Below, in pieces: positions 1 to 8,220 of a stretch of 64,000 bases of DNA. The position numbers and the translations under genes were made by a program. Numbering within the stretch: the stretch's first letter is position 1; every line of letters begins with the position of its first letter. The notes beneath the pieces are model-generated. The model made no database searches and was not told the origin of the DNA. It saw only the letters and a list, made by a program, of their open reading frames with translations. Origin of the DNA: Vibrio quintilis (lineage in GTDB: Bacteria > Pseudomonadota > Gammaproteobacteria > Enterobacterales > Vibrionaceae); NCBI RefSeq assembly GCF_024529975.1, contig NZ_AP024897.1, forward strand, positions 1,798,001 through 1,862,000. Direction: 5' to 3'.

Positions 1-792
1 TGTCCGCATTTTGATCACGATAACTGTACCTGCCGTAAACCTAAACTCGGGCTGGTGAAGCCATATCTTCAGGAAGGACGGGTTGATTTTAAAACGTCTG
101 CAGTGATTGGCGATCGCGCCACAGATATGCAGCTGGCAGAAAATATGGCCGTCCGTGGCATTCAGTACAATCCGGAAACAATGAACTGGCCGGATATTGT
201 GAAAATGCTGACCACACAACCCCGCATCGCAGAAGTGACCCGTAAGACAAAAGAAACTGATATTTGTGTTGCCGTGAATCTGGATGAAACCACAGGGACA
301 GACATTGAAACCGGCCTTGGTTTTTTCGACCATATGCTGGATCAAATTGCAACGCATGGCGGTTTTCAACTGCGCCTGAAAGTGAAAGGCGATCTGCATA
401 TTGATGACCACCACACAATAGAAGATACTGCGCTGGCGTTAGGGCAGGCATTGAAAGAAGCGCTGGGTGATAAGCGTGGCATTGGCCGCTTTGGTTTTAC
501 CCTGCCAATGGATGAGTGCCTGGCACAATGTGCACTGGATATTTCCGGCCGTCCATATTTTAAGTTTGATGCAGAATTCAGCCGCGAGCAGGTCGGTGAT
601 TTTTCAACCGAAATGGTTTATCACTTCTTCCGTTCTTTTGCCGATGCGATGGGATGCACGCTGCACATTTCGTCATCCGGTAAAAATGATCACCACATTA
701 TAGAAAGTCTGTTTAAAGCCTTCGGCAGAACTTTGCGGCAGGCCGTGAAAGTAGAAGGAAATGAACTCCCCAGCAGTAAAGGAGTACTGTAA
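1..792 (+). CDS. hisB: HisB, bifunctional histidinol-phosphatase / imidazoleglycerol-phosphate dehydratase (3' part)
   Basis: The gene is open from the first base of the window, so its start lies upstream. The first visible residues are the end of the HAD-type histidinol-phosphatase domain, with the zinc-ligand cluster [11 protein letters not shown]. The IGP dehydratase domain follows and shows its two metal-binding His motifs, DHHTIED and DHHIIES. The protein catalyses two steps of histidine synthesis in the cytoplasm. The stop codon overlaps the hisH start (TAATG at 790-794), which indicates translational coupling inside the his operon. The fused two-domain form is typical of gammaproteobacteria. 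Confidence 0.97.
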   Translation, partial: CPHFDHDNCTCRKPKLGLVKPYLQEGRVDFKTSAVIGDRATDMQLAENMAVRGIQYNPETMNWPDIVKMLTTQPRIAEVTRKTKETDICVAVNLDETTGTDIETGLGFFDHMLDQIATHGGFQLRLKVKGDLHIDDHHTIEDTALALGQALKEALGDKRGIGRFGFTLPMDECLAQCALDISGRPYFKFDAEFSREQVGDFSTEMVYHFFRSFADAMGCTLHISSSGKNDHHIIESLFKAFGRTLRQAVKVEGNELPSSKGVL

Positions 793-1412
793 TGAAAGCA
801 CAAAAAATCGTGATTATTGATACCGGTTGTGCCAACGTTTCTTCCGTCAAATTTGCCGTGGAACGCTTAGGATATCAGGTTTCTATTTCCCGTGAGCCTT
901 CCGTTGTTCTTGCTGCGGATAAACTGTTTTTACCGGGGGTCGGAACCGCGACTGAGGCGATGAAAAACCTGGCAGAGCGTGGTTTGATTGAACTGGTAAA
1001 ACAGGTTGAAAAGCCCTTATTGGGAATTTGTCTTGGGATGCAGTTGCTTGGAAAACTATCTCAGGAAAGAGGTAGCCGGGCCAGTGAAGATGACGTCGTA
1101 CCCTGTCTGGGTTTGTGTCCGGGAGAAGTCCGGCTGATGGAAACCGGTGATTTACCTTTACCACATATGGGCTGGAATACCGTTTCGGCAACACCGGGAA
1201 ACCCGCTGTTTCAGGGGATAGAAGAGGGGCAGTATTTCTATTTCGTCCACAGTTATGCCATGCCTGCAGGTGAATGCACCATTGCTCAGTGTGACTATGG
1301 TACGCCGTTCAGTGCCGCCATACAGAACCGCAATTATTATGGTGTTCAGTTCCACCCGGAACGTTCAGGCAAAGCCGGAGCGAAGCTGATTGAAAACTTC
1401 CTGGCTCTTTAA
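792..1412 (+). CDS. hisH: HisH, glutaminase subunit of imidazole glycerol phosphate synthase
   Basis: A class I glutamine amidotransferase of 206 residues, the usual HisH length. The nucleophile is in GICLGMQLL, and the catalytic His and Glu are in [10 protein letters not shown]. It releases ammonia from glutamine and passes it to HisF, with which it forms the IGP synthase heterodimer. The start overlaps the hisB stop. hisF, its obligatory partner, is now about 45 kb away because of the integrated element, so expression of the two subunits may no longer be coordinated. Confidence 0.97.
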   Translation: MKAQKIVIIDTGCANVSSVKFAVERLGYQVSISREPSVVLAADKLFLPGVGTATEAMKNLAERGLIELVKQVEKPLLGICLGMQLLGKLSQERGSRASEDDVVPCLGLCPGEVRLMETGDLPLPHMGWNTVSATPGNPLFQGIEEGQYFYFVHSYAMPAGECTIAQCDYGTPFSAAIQNRNYYGVQFHPERSGKAGAKLIENFLAL

Positions 1413-1427
1413 CAGGTAAAAGGATAA

Positions 1428-2197
<770 letters not shown>

Positions 2198-2279
2198 AAT
2201 CACCCGCTAATAAAGTAAGCCTAAGATGTTGATAATTATTGATATTTACTAATGTTTTCTATCTCTTTGGGCGAAATTT

Positions 2280-2323
2280 ATTAGCTGCTGACGATATAAA
2301 ATGATGCAAATGTGATGTAAAAA
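2280..2323 (+). repeat. Left copy of terminal direct repeat with arm-type sites
   Basis: This segment resembles 46646-46689 at the right end: both start attagctgct and both contain gatgcaaatgtgatg followed by an A-rich run. A further degenerate copy, gatgcaaatgagatgcaaa, lies at 2333-2351, just upstream of the integrase. The spacing and location fit arm-type integrase binding sites (inference). They may also affect the integrase promoter, since the second copy ends 16 bases before the integrase start. Confidence 0.65.
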
Positions 2324-2366
2324 TACTATTCTGATGCAAATGAGATGCAAAGAATAGAGGTATCGA

Positions 2367-3866
2367 GTGAGTAAAAATGCACGGGTATTGCATAAATTCA
2401 CACGCACATTCATCATGAATTTAAGCAAGCAAGAGCCCGACGGCGAGCAGAAAATCTACAAAGATACTGCTCATGATGCCAATGGGCTCATGCTTCGCGT
2501 CTCGCCGAAAGGCAAGCTTACATATGTAGTGCATGGTCGCATCAAAGCGGAAGGAAAGTCAGCTCAATTCTTCAACATCGGCAATGCCGAACAGATGCTG
2601 CTAGAAGTTGCTCGCAAGCAAGCTGAAAAGTTTAAAAGCTGGATGGCGGAAGGACTCCACCCCATCGAGGCTCAAAACCGCCAAGAGCGTACTTTTACTC
2701 TACAGGAATTCCTTGAAAGCTATCTCGATACTCGCGGTATAAAGTCTTCTGCCAACCCCAAGGGATTGCAGCAAGACACTGTTGATGAGTACAGAAAGCA
2801 GTTCGCTCGTCTAAACAAGAAGTTTCAAACTCGAAATGCACTAAAGATTACTCGCGAGGATGTCAAAAAAGAGCACAATGATGTTGCTCGCCGACATACC
2901 GATTTTATGTCAGACAAGACTTTTCAGTTGGTTGGAGCACTTTATCGTCATGCTATCAAGATGTATCGCGATGATGTTGGTGATGAGCAGATTGTAAAAT
3001 CCAACCCAGTGGATGTTCTTACAGTCACCGGCGGCTGGAAAGTTAACGATGGTCAATCTCGACGAATAACAGACTGTATTGACACAGAGCACATGCCTTC
3101 TGTTTATCAAGCCATCGAAGATTTGAAAGATTACAAGGATGGCATTAAATACATTCACAAACAAACTCCGTCTGTTGTTGTAGCTGCTCACTTTTTCCGC
3201 TTTATGTTGTTTACAGGATGGCGACCTGAGGAAGTATCTAAAATGACTTGGAGTCAAGTTGCAGATGATTTTAGAGATGTGACCTGGGATGATAGTGAAG
3301 CAGCAGCTGGTCTAAAGGGCGCTGAAGAACAGTATAGAGCTCCGCTAAACTCTGAAGCTACAAAGACACTTCAAAGATTGCGAGAGTATCAGTTCGACAG
3401 CAAATGGGTATTCCCAAACAAAACTCTTAGTAATCACTTCAAGCAGAATCCAACAATGTATGTACAGTTGCTAACTGAGTTAGCAGACACTGGGAAAAGG
3501 TATACAGCAGGCATCTTTAGAAAGACATTTCAGACTTACGCTGAGCATATTAATGTCAATCCGGTAACTATTAAGCGCTTAGTTTTCCATACTCAAAAAC
3601 ACTATAACGTACAAGGCGGATACATTTTTGCAAATCGCGAGAACTTGCGTCGACAGAGTCAGCGAGTGTGCGATTTTATCCTGATGCATGCCGATCAAAC
3701 AAACCTGGCACAATCTCAGCAAGTACAGGTTGATGTAAGTTATATCGAAGCAGCTCGTGCAGTGGTAAGTGATGAAAGCTCAAAATATGAGCTAGTTAGC
3801 GAAGTGCTAGAACATTGGTTAAAGCTTGGTATGACGTTCGACCAAGTACAAAACAAGCGTGAATAA
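2367..3866 (+). CDS. Tyrosine recombinase integrase of the element
   Basis: A 499-residue phage-type integrase. Residues about 10-100 look like the DUF4102 arm-binding domain (GLMLRVSPKGKLTYVV). A core-binding domain follows (about 110-215), then the catalytic domain with R286 in FTGWRPEEV, R385 in FRKTF, H408 and the likely nucleophile Y419 in VQGGYI. The usual His of the HxxR box is replaced: the residue three before R385 is Gly. The GTG start at 2367 is chosen for the AGAGG site 6 bases upstream. It is the first gene inside attL and reads inward. The expected role is integration and excision at the hisA/hisF site. Confidence 0.9.
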   Translation: MSKNARVLHKFTRTFIMNLSKQEPDGEQKIYKDTAHDANGLMLRVSPKGKLTYVVHGRIKAEGKSAQFFNIGNAEQMLLEVARKQAEKFKSWMAEGLHPIEAQNRQERTFTLQEFLESYLDTRGIKSSANPKGLQQDTVDEYRKQFARLNKKFQTRNALKITREDVKKEHNDVARRHTDFMSDKTFQLVGALYRHAIKMYRDDVGDEQIVKSNPVDVLTVTGGWKVNDGQSRRITDCIDTEHMPSVYQAIEDLKDYKDGIKYIHKQTPSVVVAAHFFRFMLFTGWRPEEVSKMTWSQVADDFRDVTWDDSEAAAGLKGAEEQYRAPLNSEATKTLQRLREYQFDSKWVFPNKTLSNHFKQNPTMYVQLLTELADTGKRYTAGIFRKTFQTYAEHINVNPVTIKRLVFHTQKHYNVQGGYIFANRENLRRQSQRVCDFILMHADQTNLAQSQQVQVDVSYIEAARAVVSDESSKYELVSEVLEHWLKLGMTFDQVQNKRE

Positions 3867-3870
3867 CAAA

Positions 3871-3896
3871 CTGGCCCCATCCCGCGTAGCGGGCCA
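3871..3896 (+). repeat. REP-like hairpin, copy 1
   Basis: A GC-rich inverted repeat (cccgc-gta-gcggg core) 5 bases after the integrase stop. The same hairpin family recurs in inverse orientation at 22694-22721 and 46349-46375; the consensus on one strand is close to ctggcccc(t/a)tcccgcg followed by (a/t)agcgggcca. It may act as an RNA stabiliser or terminator for the integrase message. It has no long T-run. Confidence 0.6.
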
Positions 3897-3968
3897 TTCA
3901 TAAAAATACCTTGACGTCAATAAATATTTATGATAAATTTCTCTGCCGTCAGCGAGAGGTACGTTTAA

Positions 3969-4070
3969 ATGCTTAGATTCATTTCTTTCAGATACATCGC
4001 ACTGCTTATCGCTGTAGTACTTGTTATTGATTACGTTATTTACACATCAACTGGAGGCACTGGCTTTTAA
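3969..4070 (+). CDS. Small hydrophobic single-pass membrane protein (33 aa)
   Basis: ATG 3969 opens a 33-codon frame preceded by a GCGAGAGGT ribosome-site-like sequence. The product has a basic N-terminus (MLRFISFRY), one hydrophobic stretch (IALLIAVVLVIDYVIY, about residues 10-25) and a Gly/Thr-rich tail (TSTGGTGF). It was found by reading the otherwise empty gap between the integrase and the next operon. No family is recognised. It could be a leader or a real small membrane protein. Confidence 0.45.
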   Translation: MLRFISFRYIALLIAVVLVIDYVIYTSTGGTGF

Positions 4071-4200
4071 CCTGCCAAATATGGCACTTCAAAGACGACT
4101 ATAAGTCGCAATTCTTTTTAATAGTTCAAAACCAAAAAACCTGCTCAACATGCGCGTCTTGCGTAGAGCTTTACTCAACCTAAAAAAGGTACTTTGAACT

Positions 4201-4563
4201 ATGCTAAATACAGCACAACTACAACGCTATAACGACTTCTCAACTCTTCTTTGCATCGAAGAAACTCGCAAGTTCTCTGAAGATATGGAGCATGTGAACT
4301 ATCTGTACTCGTCTGAAGTGCAGAAGCTCATAGATAAAGAAGCTATTCAAATCAAAGAGCTTCAACGCTCTATTCACGAGATTGAGTACACTCGAACTCA
4401 CCCATTGCAAACTTTTGAGCACAACGACATCAAGCTGATGTTCTGTGTTAGCTCGCTTGCTGAAAATAAGTTTCAAGTAACTGTTTTTATCGACAACCCA
4501 AACAAGCGCGTAAGCCTGATCGGCAAGATTGACGAATTGCTAGAGGAAAAACTGCATGACTAA
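4201..4563 (+). CDS. Hypothetical protein, first gene of the ADP-ribosylglycohydrolase operon (120 aa)
   Basis: Not recognised. A cytoplasmic-looking protein: a charged helical first half (about residues 15-70, probable coiled coil around KLIDKEAIQIKELQRSIHEI), then a segment with alternating beta-like pattern (KLMFCVSSL, FQVTVFID), and an acidic C-terminus. It overlaps the next gene by 8 bases, so the two are probably translated together. It heads a run of closely packed genes ending at the terminator near 8178. The first possible ATG after the 3969-4070 small ORF was used. No membrane segment or signal peptide is seen. Confidence 0.75.
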   Translation: MLNTAQLQRYNDFSTLLCIEETRKFSEDMEHVNYLYSSEVQKLIDKEAIQIKELQRSIHEIEYTRTHPLQTFEHNDIKLMFCVSSLAENKFQVTVFIDNPNKRVSLIGKIDELLEEKLHD

Positions 4564-5059
4564 ACCCGCATTTGACCGCACGAAGTACAAGCGACTGATT
4601 GAAGTTGCGACGACTCAAGCGGGCATGCGAGATACCTTGGAGCGCATGGAAGCGCTCGTTATCAAGCTGTCGCCGGGCGTCGATAAGTTCATCAAGAAAT
4701 ATGGTTGCATGAGCGTAGATAAGTTCTTGAAAGTGCTTCCGTACGCTCCGATTGCAAGTGACTTGCGTAGCTTCTTTAAAGTGCAAGTAAGCGACAGAGA
4801 TTCAGTGCAGTTCTATATGTGCGCTTATCAAACTCGCATGAGCGCAGAGTTGGATACGTTCGTCGTTTACATCTGTACAAAAGATGAAGACGAAGAGTTC
4901 GGTATTATCGATACGCTTCTGCAAGCTACTGATAATCAGTTGCCTAATTTGCCGCCTGATGCTTTACCTGCTTCTGTCGTTGAGTCAACTGTAGATTGGG
5001 ATGACCTAGACAATATCGACTGGAACGACCTGGCAGAATTCGACAAATTGGGAGGTTGA
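4556..5059 (+). CDS. Hypothetical protein with acidic C-terminal tail (167 aa)
   Basis: Not recognised. The N-terminal third is basic and helical (FDRTKYKRLIEVATT). The middle contains a Cys-containing strand pattern (FYMCAYQT, FVVYICTKDEDEEF). The last 30 residues are strongly acidic and tryptophan-containing (DWDDLDNIDWNDLAEF), as seen in DNA mimics, chaperone-interacting tails and nucleic-acid-binding regulators; no specific function is claimed. It overlaps the upstream gene by 8 bases and ends one base before the next start. Confidence 0.72.
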   Translation: MTKPAFDRTKYKRLIEVATTQAGMRDTLERMEALVIKLSPGVDKFIKKYGCMSVDKFLKVLPYAPIASDLRSFFKVQVSDRDSVQFYMCAYQTRMSAELDTFVVYICTKDEDEEFGIIDTLLQATDNQLPNLPPDALPASVVESTVDWDDLDNIDWNDLAEFDKLGG

Positions 5060-5060
5060 T

Positions 5061-5510
5061 ATGTTTCTTGAGCAGGCAGCAGAACGGCTTGAGTTAGATA
5101 TACGCAATCTAACAAGCAAAGAGACAAAGCTACTTATCACAGAAACGTATCGAGACATCAATAGAGCAGTGCTTCAATCTTTAGCGCTCAATCTGGATGG
5201 CGAGAATCTCAAAGCCTTGGGTGGCGCTACAGTTCACTTTCGCATGTGCAATTTTCTGAGACTTCAAGCTCTGTATAAGGAGCTTGATGTTAGAGAAATG
5301 CTCGGCGTAATGCTTGAATACAGAGAGCCTGAGTACGAGCACGATGTATACCAAGTCGGTTGGCTGCCGTACTACCATTATGTGCTCTTTTGGCATATTC
5401 AAGCTTACCGAAATAAGCGATTAATCAACATGTACAGATTGCCTGCTCGTGACTTTTCGAATATCGAATTCCGAGTACATGTGAGCGCCGAAGTTGGTAA
5501 ATTTAAGTAA
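5061..5510 (+). CDS. Hypothetical protein (149 aa) upstream of ADP-ribosylglycohydrolase
   Basis: Not recognised. The ATG at 5061 follows a GGGAGG site embedded in the end of the preceding gene, and the upstream TGA ends two bases before it. The protein is soluble and helix-rich, with an aromatic C-terminal half (GWLPYYHYVLFWHIQAYRNKR). A KGKF-type basic end closes it. The ribosome site for the next gene (AAGGAG) overlaps its stop codon. The four genes from 4201 to 6340 therefore behave as one translational unit. Confidence 0.72.
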   Translation: MFLEQAAERLELDIRNLTSKETKLLITETYRDINRAVLQSLALNLDGENLKALGGATVHFRMCNFLRLQALYKELDVREMLGVMLEYREPEYEHDVYQVGWLPYYHYVLFWHIQAYRNKRLINMYRLPARDFSNIEFRVHVSAEVGKFK

Positions 5511-5521
5511 GGAGTGACTAT

Positions 5522-6340
5522 TTGATAGGCGGAATTATTGGTGACATCGCTGGCTCACTTCTCGAGGGTGCTCAGCTGCGAACTTACAACTTAAACGAAG
5601 CTAAGATGTTTTGCGCGAAAGCACATCCGACCGATGACAGTGTGCTTCTTGCTGCGACGGCGCATGCAATGCTTGATGGAAGTGATGACTTTGGCCTGTA
5701 CTACCAGATCTATGCTGAAACATTCAGCGATTGCAAATACGGGCCGAGCTTTTCGCACTGGATAAGAACCGGCAAGCCATCAGATAGCAGCTACACAAAT
5801 GGCCCTGCGGCAAGAGCTGGTGTAATTGGATATCTCGATAACGAAGACGAAGTCTTGCTGCTTGCCAAGAAATCAGCAGAGGCCACTCACTCACATCAAG
5901 AAGCTATCGATGGTGCTCAAGCGGTCGCATGGTGTGTGTGGGCAATGCGCAAGCGTATTTCAGCTCAAGAAATTTGCGAAGAACTCTACCAGAAATGGAA
6001 CTATTACGTCGATCAAACGCACTCTCACAATTTAGTAAAGATGAGAAGCGAAGCTGTAACTTCTGATGCAAGCGCTGTGACTACTGTTCCGCTCGCGATA
6101 TTCATCGCTCTGTATCAGTCGCACAACGTTGAAACAGCTATTCGTGCTTGCCAGTTCGTCGGCGGCGACACGGACACCCTGGCTTGCATGAGCGGGCTTA
6201 TTAAGTCACAGCAGTATGCGCCGAGCCCACAGTGGGAGCATATGAGCAAGCAAATTTTATGGCGCAAAGCGCCAAGAATTTTACAAACAGTTCAAGAGTT
6301 TGAAATGCGATTTGACGACAGTAAATCGCTACCATTTTGA
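5522..6340 (+). CDS. ADP-ribosylglycohydrolase (DraG/ARH family)
   Basis: Family motifs are intact in 272 residues: GDIAGS (7-12), the metal-binding TDDS (37-40), THSHQEA (122-128) and the C-terminal metal site GGDTDT (214-219). Enzymes of this family use two metal ions to remove ADP-ribose from modified proteins, nucleic acids or small molecules. The start is TTG 5522, which has an excellent AAGGAG site 6 bases upstream; no better in-frame start precedes it. It is tightly coupled to three unknown genes on its 5' side. No ADP-ribosyltransferase is recognised in the window, so the substrate is unknown. It could reverse a host or phage modification (inference). Confidence 0.9.
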   Translation: MIGGIIGDIAGSLLEGAQLRTYNLNEAKMFCAKAHPTDDSVLLAATAHAMLDGSDDFGLYYQIYAETFSDCKYGPSFSHWIRTGKPSDSSYTNGPAARAGVIGYLDNEDEVLLLAKKSAEATHSHQEAIDGAQAVAWCVWAMRKRISAQEICEELYQKWNYYVDQTHSHNLVKMRSEAVTSDASAVTTVPLAIFIALYQSHNVETAIRACQFVGGDTDTLACMSGLIKSQQYAPSPQWEHMSKQILWRKAPRILQTVQEFEMRFDDSKSLPF

Positions 6341-6371
6341 CTCCAATCTAAAACAACAACCAGGAGAAAAT

Positions 6372-7694
6372 ATGCGCAAAGCAATTATTAGCGTAGGGAT
6401 AGTTATGTCTTCAGCTTTACTGACTGCCTGCGGTGGTGACGGCGGCAGTGGCAGCGAAGGGAGTGGTGGCGGCCTAGGCAGCACCAGTATCTCGGCAGAT
6501 AGCTATGTTGCAGGCGAATTTAAAGATGCACAGTCTACTAGCCTTAATCACATACTTTATCCAAATCAGTCGGATTTGGGTTGGGAATGCGTACAGAACT
6601 CTGATGATCGTTACTTTGAATCAGATCGCGTAATCGTTGTTGGTGAAGTCGGCATGTCTGATGATGACTATCGTTGGGGTGCTACATTGGGTGAGCGCTC
6701 TCTTGATCGAGCACTTACAGCAGTGGGTCTATCGCATGAGCAATATCTGTCTCTAAAGCCGGGCGTGTCTACTGAAATAGCAGGCCGAATTACCACAATG
6801 CTTGCTGAAATTGATTATGCGAATAGCGGAAATTCAGTACTAGGCATCGATCTATATGACGATGAGGTTCTTGATCGTTATTTTGATGGTGCAACGCGAT
6901 CTGGTCTTTATGATGCGCAGCCAGTATCTGATTGGCGAGATATTAGCACTTACATCGTTGACAATGGCTTGTATGGCTCAAATGTGTGGGCTACTCGCCC
7001 ATTCGAAGTTGAGCTTCAAAGAATGACTCATCAAGAGCAGATCGACCTATACACAGATCTAAAGGCTGAGTTTGATGCAAATGGCGCTTACACTGATGCA
7101 ACGCCTGTGGATGTTTTTGACTCAATCGAGAAGATGGTAGTTTGCCTTAGCTCAAGTCGCTCAAATTCTGAGTGGGGCATGGGTACAAAGACAGGCTTTG
7201 AAGTGGCTGCCAAATCAGCAGCACAGCGCCCTGATGATCTGACTATCGCTACGCACGAAGTTATTCACCATCTTCAAGTCACAATTACCGCGCCTCTTGA
7301 CGGAAAAATAGCTCTAGAGCGTTGGTTTAGTGAAGGTCAGGCAGTGAAGCTGTCAGGCATGGCAGCAACTAGCGACAAAGGTCATGGTCGCATGACGCTA
7401 GATGTAATCAGCTTCCTTGATGCTAGCAGAATGTACGGATTTGCAAATCAAAATGAGTACCCTGATTACGGACAAGCATACAATTGGTTCTTGGGCAAAT
7501 TTGGACAAAGTGAAGGTGTTGGCTTGCTATTTGATATTCGCAACAACAGTGAGCATCCACACGGTCACGCTTTCGGTCATGAATCATTTGTTGAAGCACT
7601 CAACACCCTGACACCAGCATCATGTACTTATGATTGCAGTTATGAGCTAAGCGACTATCGCCTAGACTATCCAACACAGCTACAAAATCTTTAG
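6372..7694 (+). CDS. Lipoprotein with gluzincin-type zinc-peptidase motif
   Basis: The ATG at 6372 (CAGGAGAAA just upstream) begins a lipoprotein signal peptide with lipobox LTAC (Cys20), followed by a Gly/Ser-rich linker. The mature protein would be anchored in the envelope. Residues 295-300 read HEVIHH and are followed by E321 in ERWFSEGQA, the HExxH-plus-distal-Glu arrangement of gluzincin metallopeptidases. Total length is 440 residues. The first 270 residues of the mature part are not recognised. It lies 31 bases after the ADP-ribosylglycohydrolase gene and may share its transcript. Peptidase activity is inferred from the motif only. Confidence 0.75.
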   Translation: MRKAIISVGIVMSSALLTACGGDGGSGSEGSGGGLGSTSISADSYVAGEFKDAQSTSLNHILYPNQSDLGWECVQNSDDRYFESDRVIVVGEVGMSDDDYRWGATLGERSLDRALTAVGLSHEQYLSLKPGVSTEIAGRITTMLAEIDYANSGNSVLGIDLYDDEVLDRYFDGATRSGLYDAQPVSDWRDISTYIVDNGLYGSNVWATRPFEVELQRMTHQEQIDLYTDLKAEFDANGAYTDATPVDVFDSIEKMVVCLSSSRSNSEWGMGTKTGFEVAAKSAAQRPDDLTIATHEVIHHLQVTITAPLDGKIALERWFSEGQAVKLSGMAATSDKGHGRMTLDVISFLDASRMYGFANQNEYPDYGQAYNWFLGKFGQSEGVGLLFDIRNNSEHPHGHAFGHESFVEALNTLTPASCTYDCSYELSDYRLDYPTQLQNL

Positions 7695-7743
7695 AACGTG
7701 TGTCATCTGCCCTAATTGGACAATATAACGAAAAGGAGGTTGC

Positions 7744-8010
7744 ATGCTTATTGTAATGACAGTCGGTTTGCTCATGTGCCATCTGCAATTCGAGCTGCTA
7801 GTCGAATTTTTAGAATGGTTCGAAATATGGGGCGCAATGCAATATTACAATGAAGTGCGTGAAGACGGATCTTTTGGCGAGCAAATCTGCTACTTAAGCT
7901 TTAGCACTGAGTACGTGAGTCATGTGCGCGACGATTTGCATTTTTTGATCAAATTTATTTTTATGTTGCCCTATGCCAGATTTGGAATTTTTACTGAAGC
8001 GGGGCACTGA
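7744..8010 (+). CDS. Small hypothetical protein, possibly membrane associated (88 aa)
   Basis: A strong AAGGAGG site 4 bases before ATG 7744 supports translation. The product has a hydrophobic N-terminus (MLIVMTVGLLMCHLQFELLVEFL) that could be a signal anchor, an acidic middle, and a second hydrophobic stretch (FLIKFIFMLPYARFGIF). No family is recognised. It is the last gene before a convergent intrinsic terminator and probably belongs to the operon that starts at 4201. Confidence 0.55.
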   Translation: MLIVMTVGLLMCHLQFELLVEFLEWFEIWGAMQYYNEVREDGSFGEQICYLSFSTEYVSHVRDDLHFLIKFIFMLPYARFGIFTEAGH

Positions 8011-8177
8011 TATGCATCAACATAAGCTTAAGAAGCACAATATAGTAATTATTGACTACTGAGTTTGATTGCGAAAAATGCAACAAAGAATGTTTGTTAT
8101 TGCGAAAAGTGGTGTAATAATCTGCTGTAGTGCTATAATTAAAAGATAAGGATTGCAGTTAACTCTCTACTGCAATC

Positions 8178-8205
8178 GGGCGAGTTTGGTCACTCGCCCT
8201 TTCTT
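8178..8205 (+). terminator. Intrinsic terminator between convergent units
   Basis: A perfect 7-bp stem gggcgag/ctcgccc with an 8-base loop is followed by tttctttt. It is preceded by a second hairpin (attgcagt/actgcaat, about 8152-8176). It closes the plus-strand operon and lies just beyond the stop of the minus-strand replication gene. Confidence 0.8.
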
Positions 8206-8220
8206 TTGTTCCTCGCTCAG

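Noticed and set aside
89..451. Long minus-strand open frame opposite hisB
   Set aside because: It is an antisense shadow of the conserved IGP dehydratase domain and has no ribosome site or family pattern.
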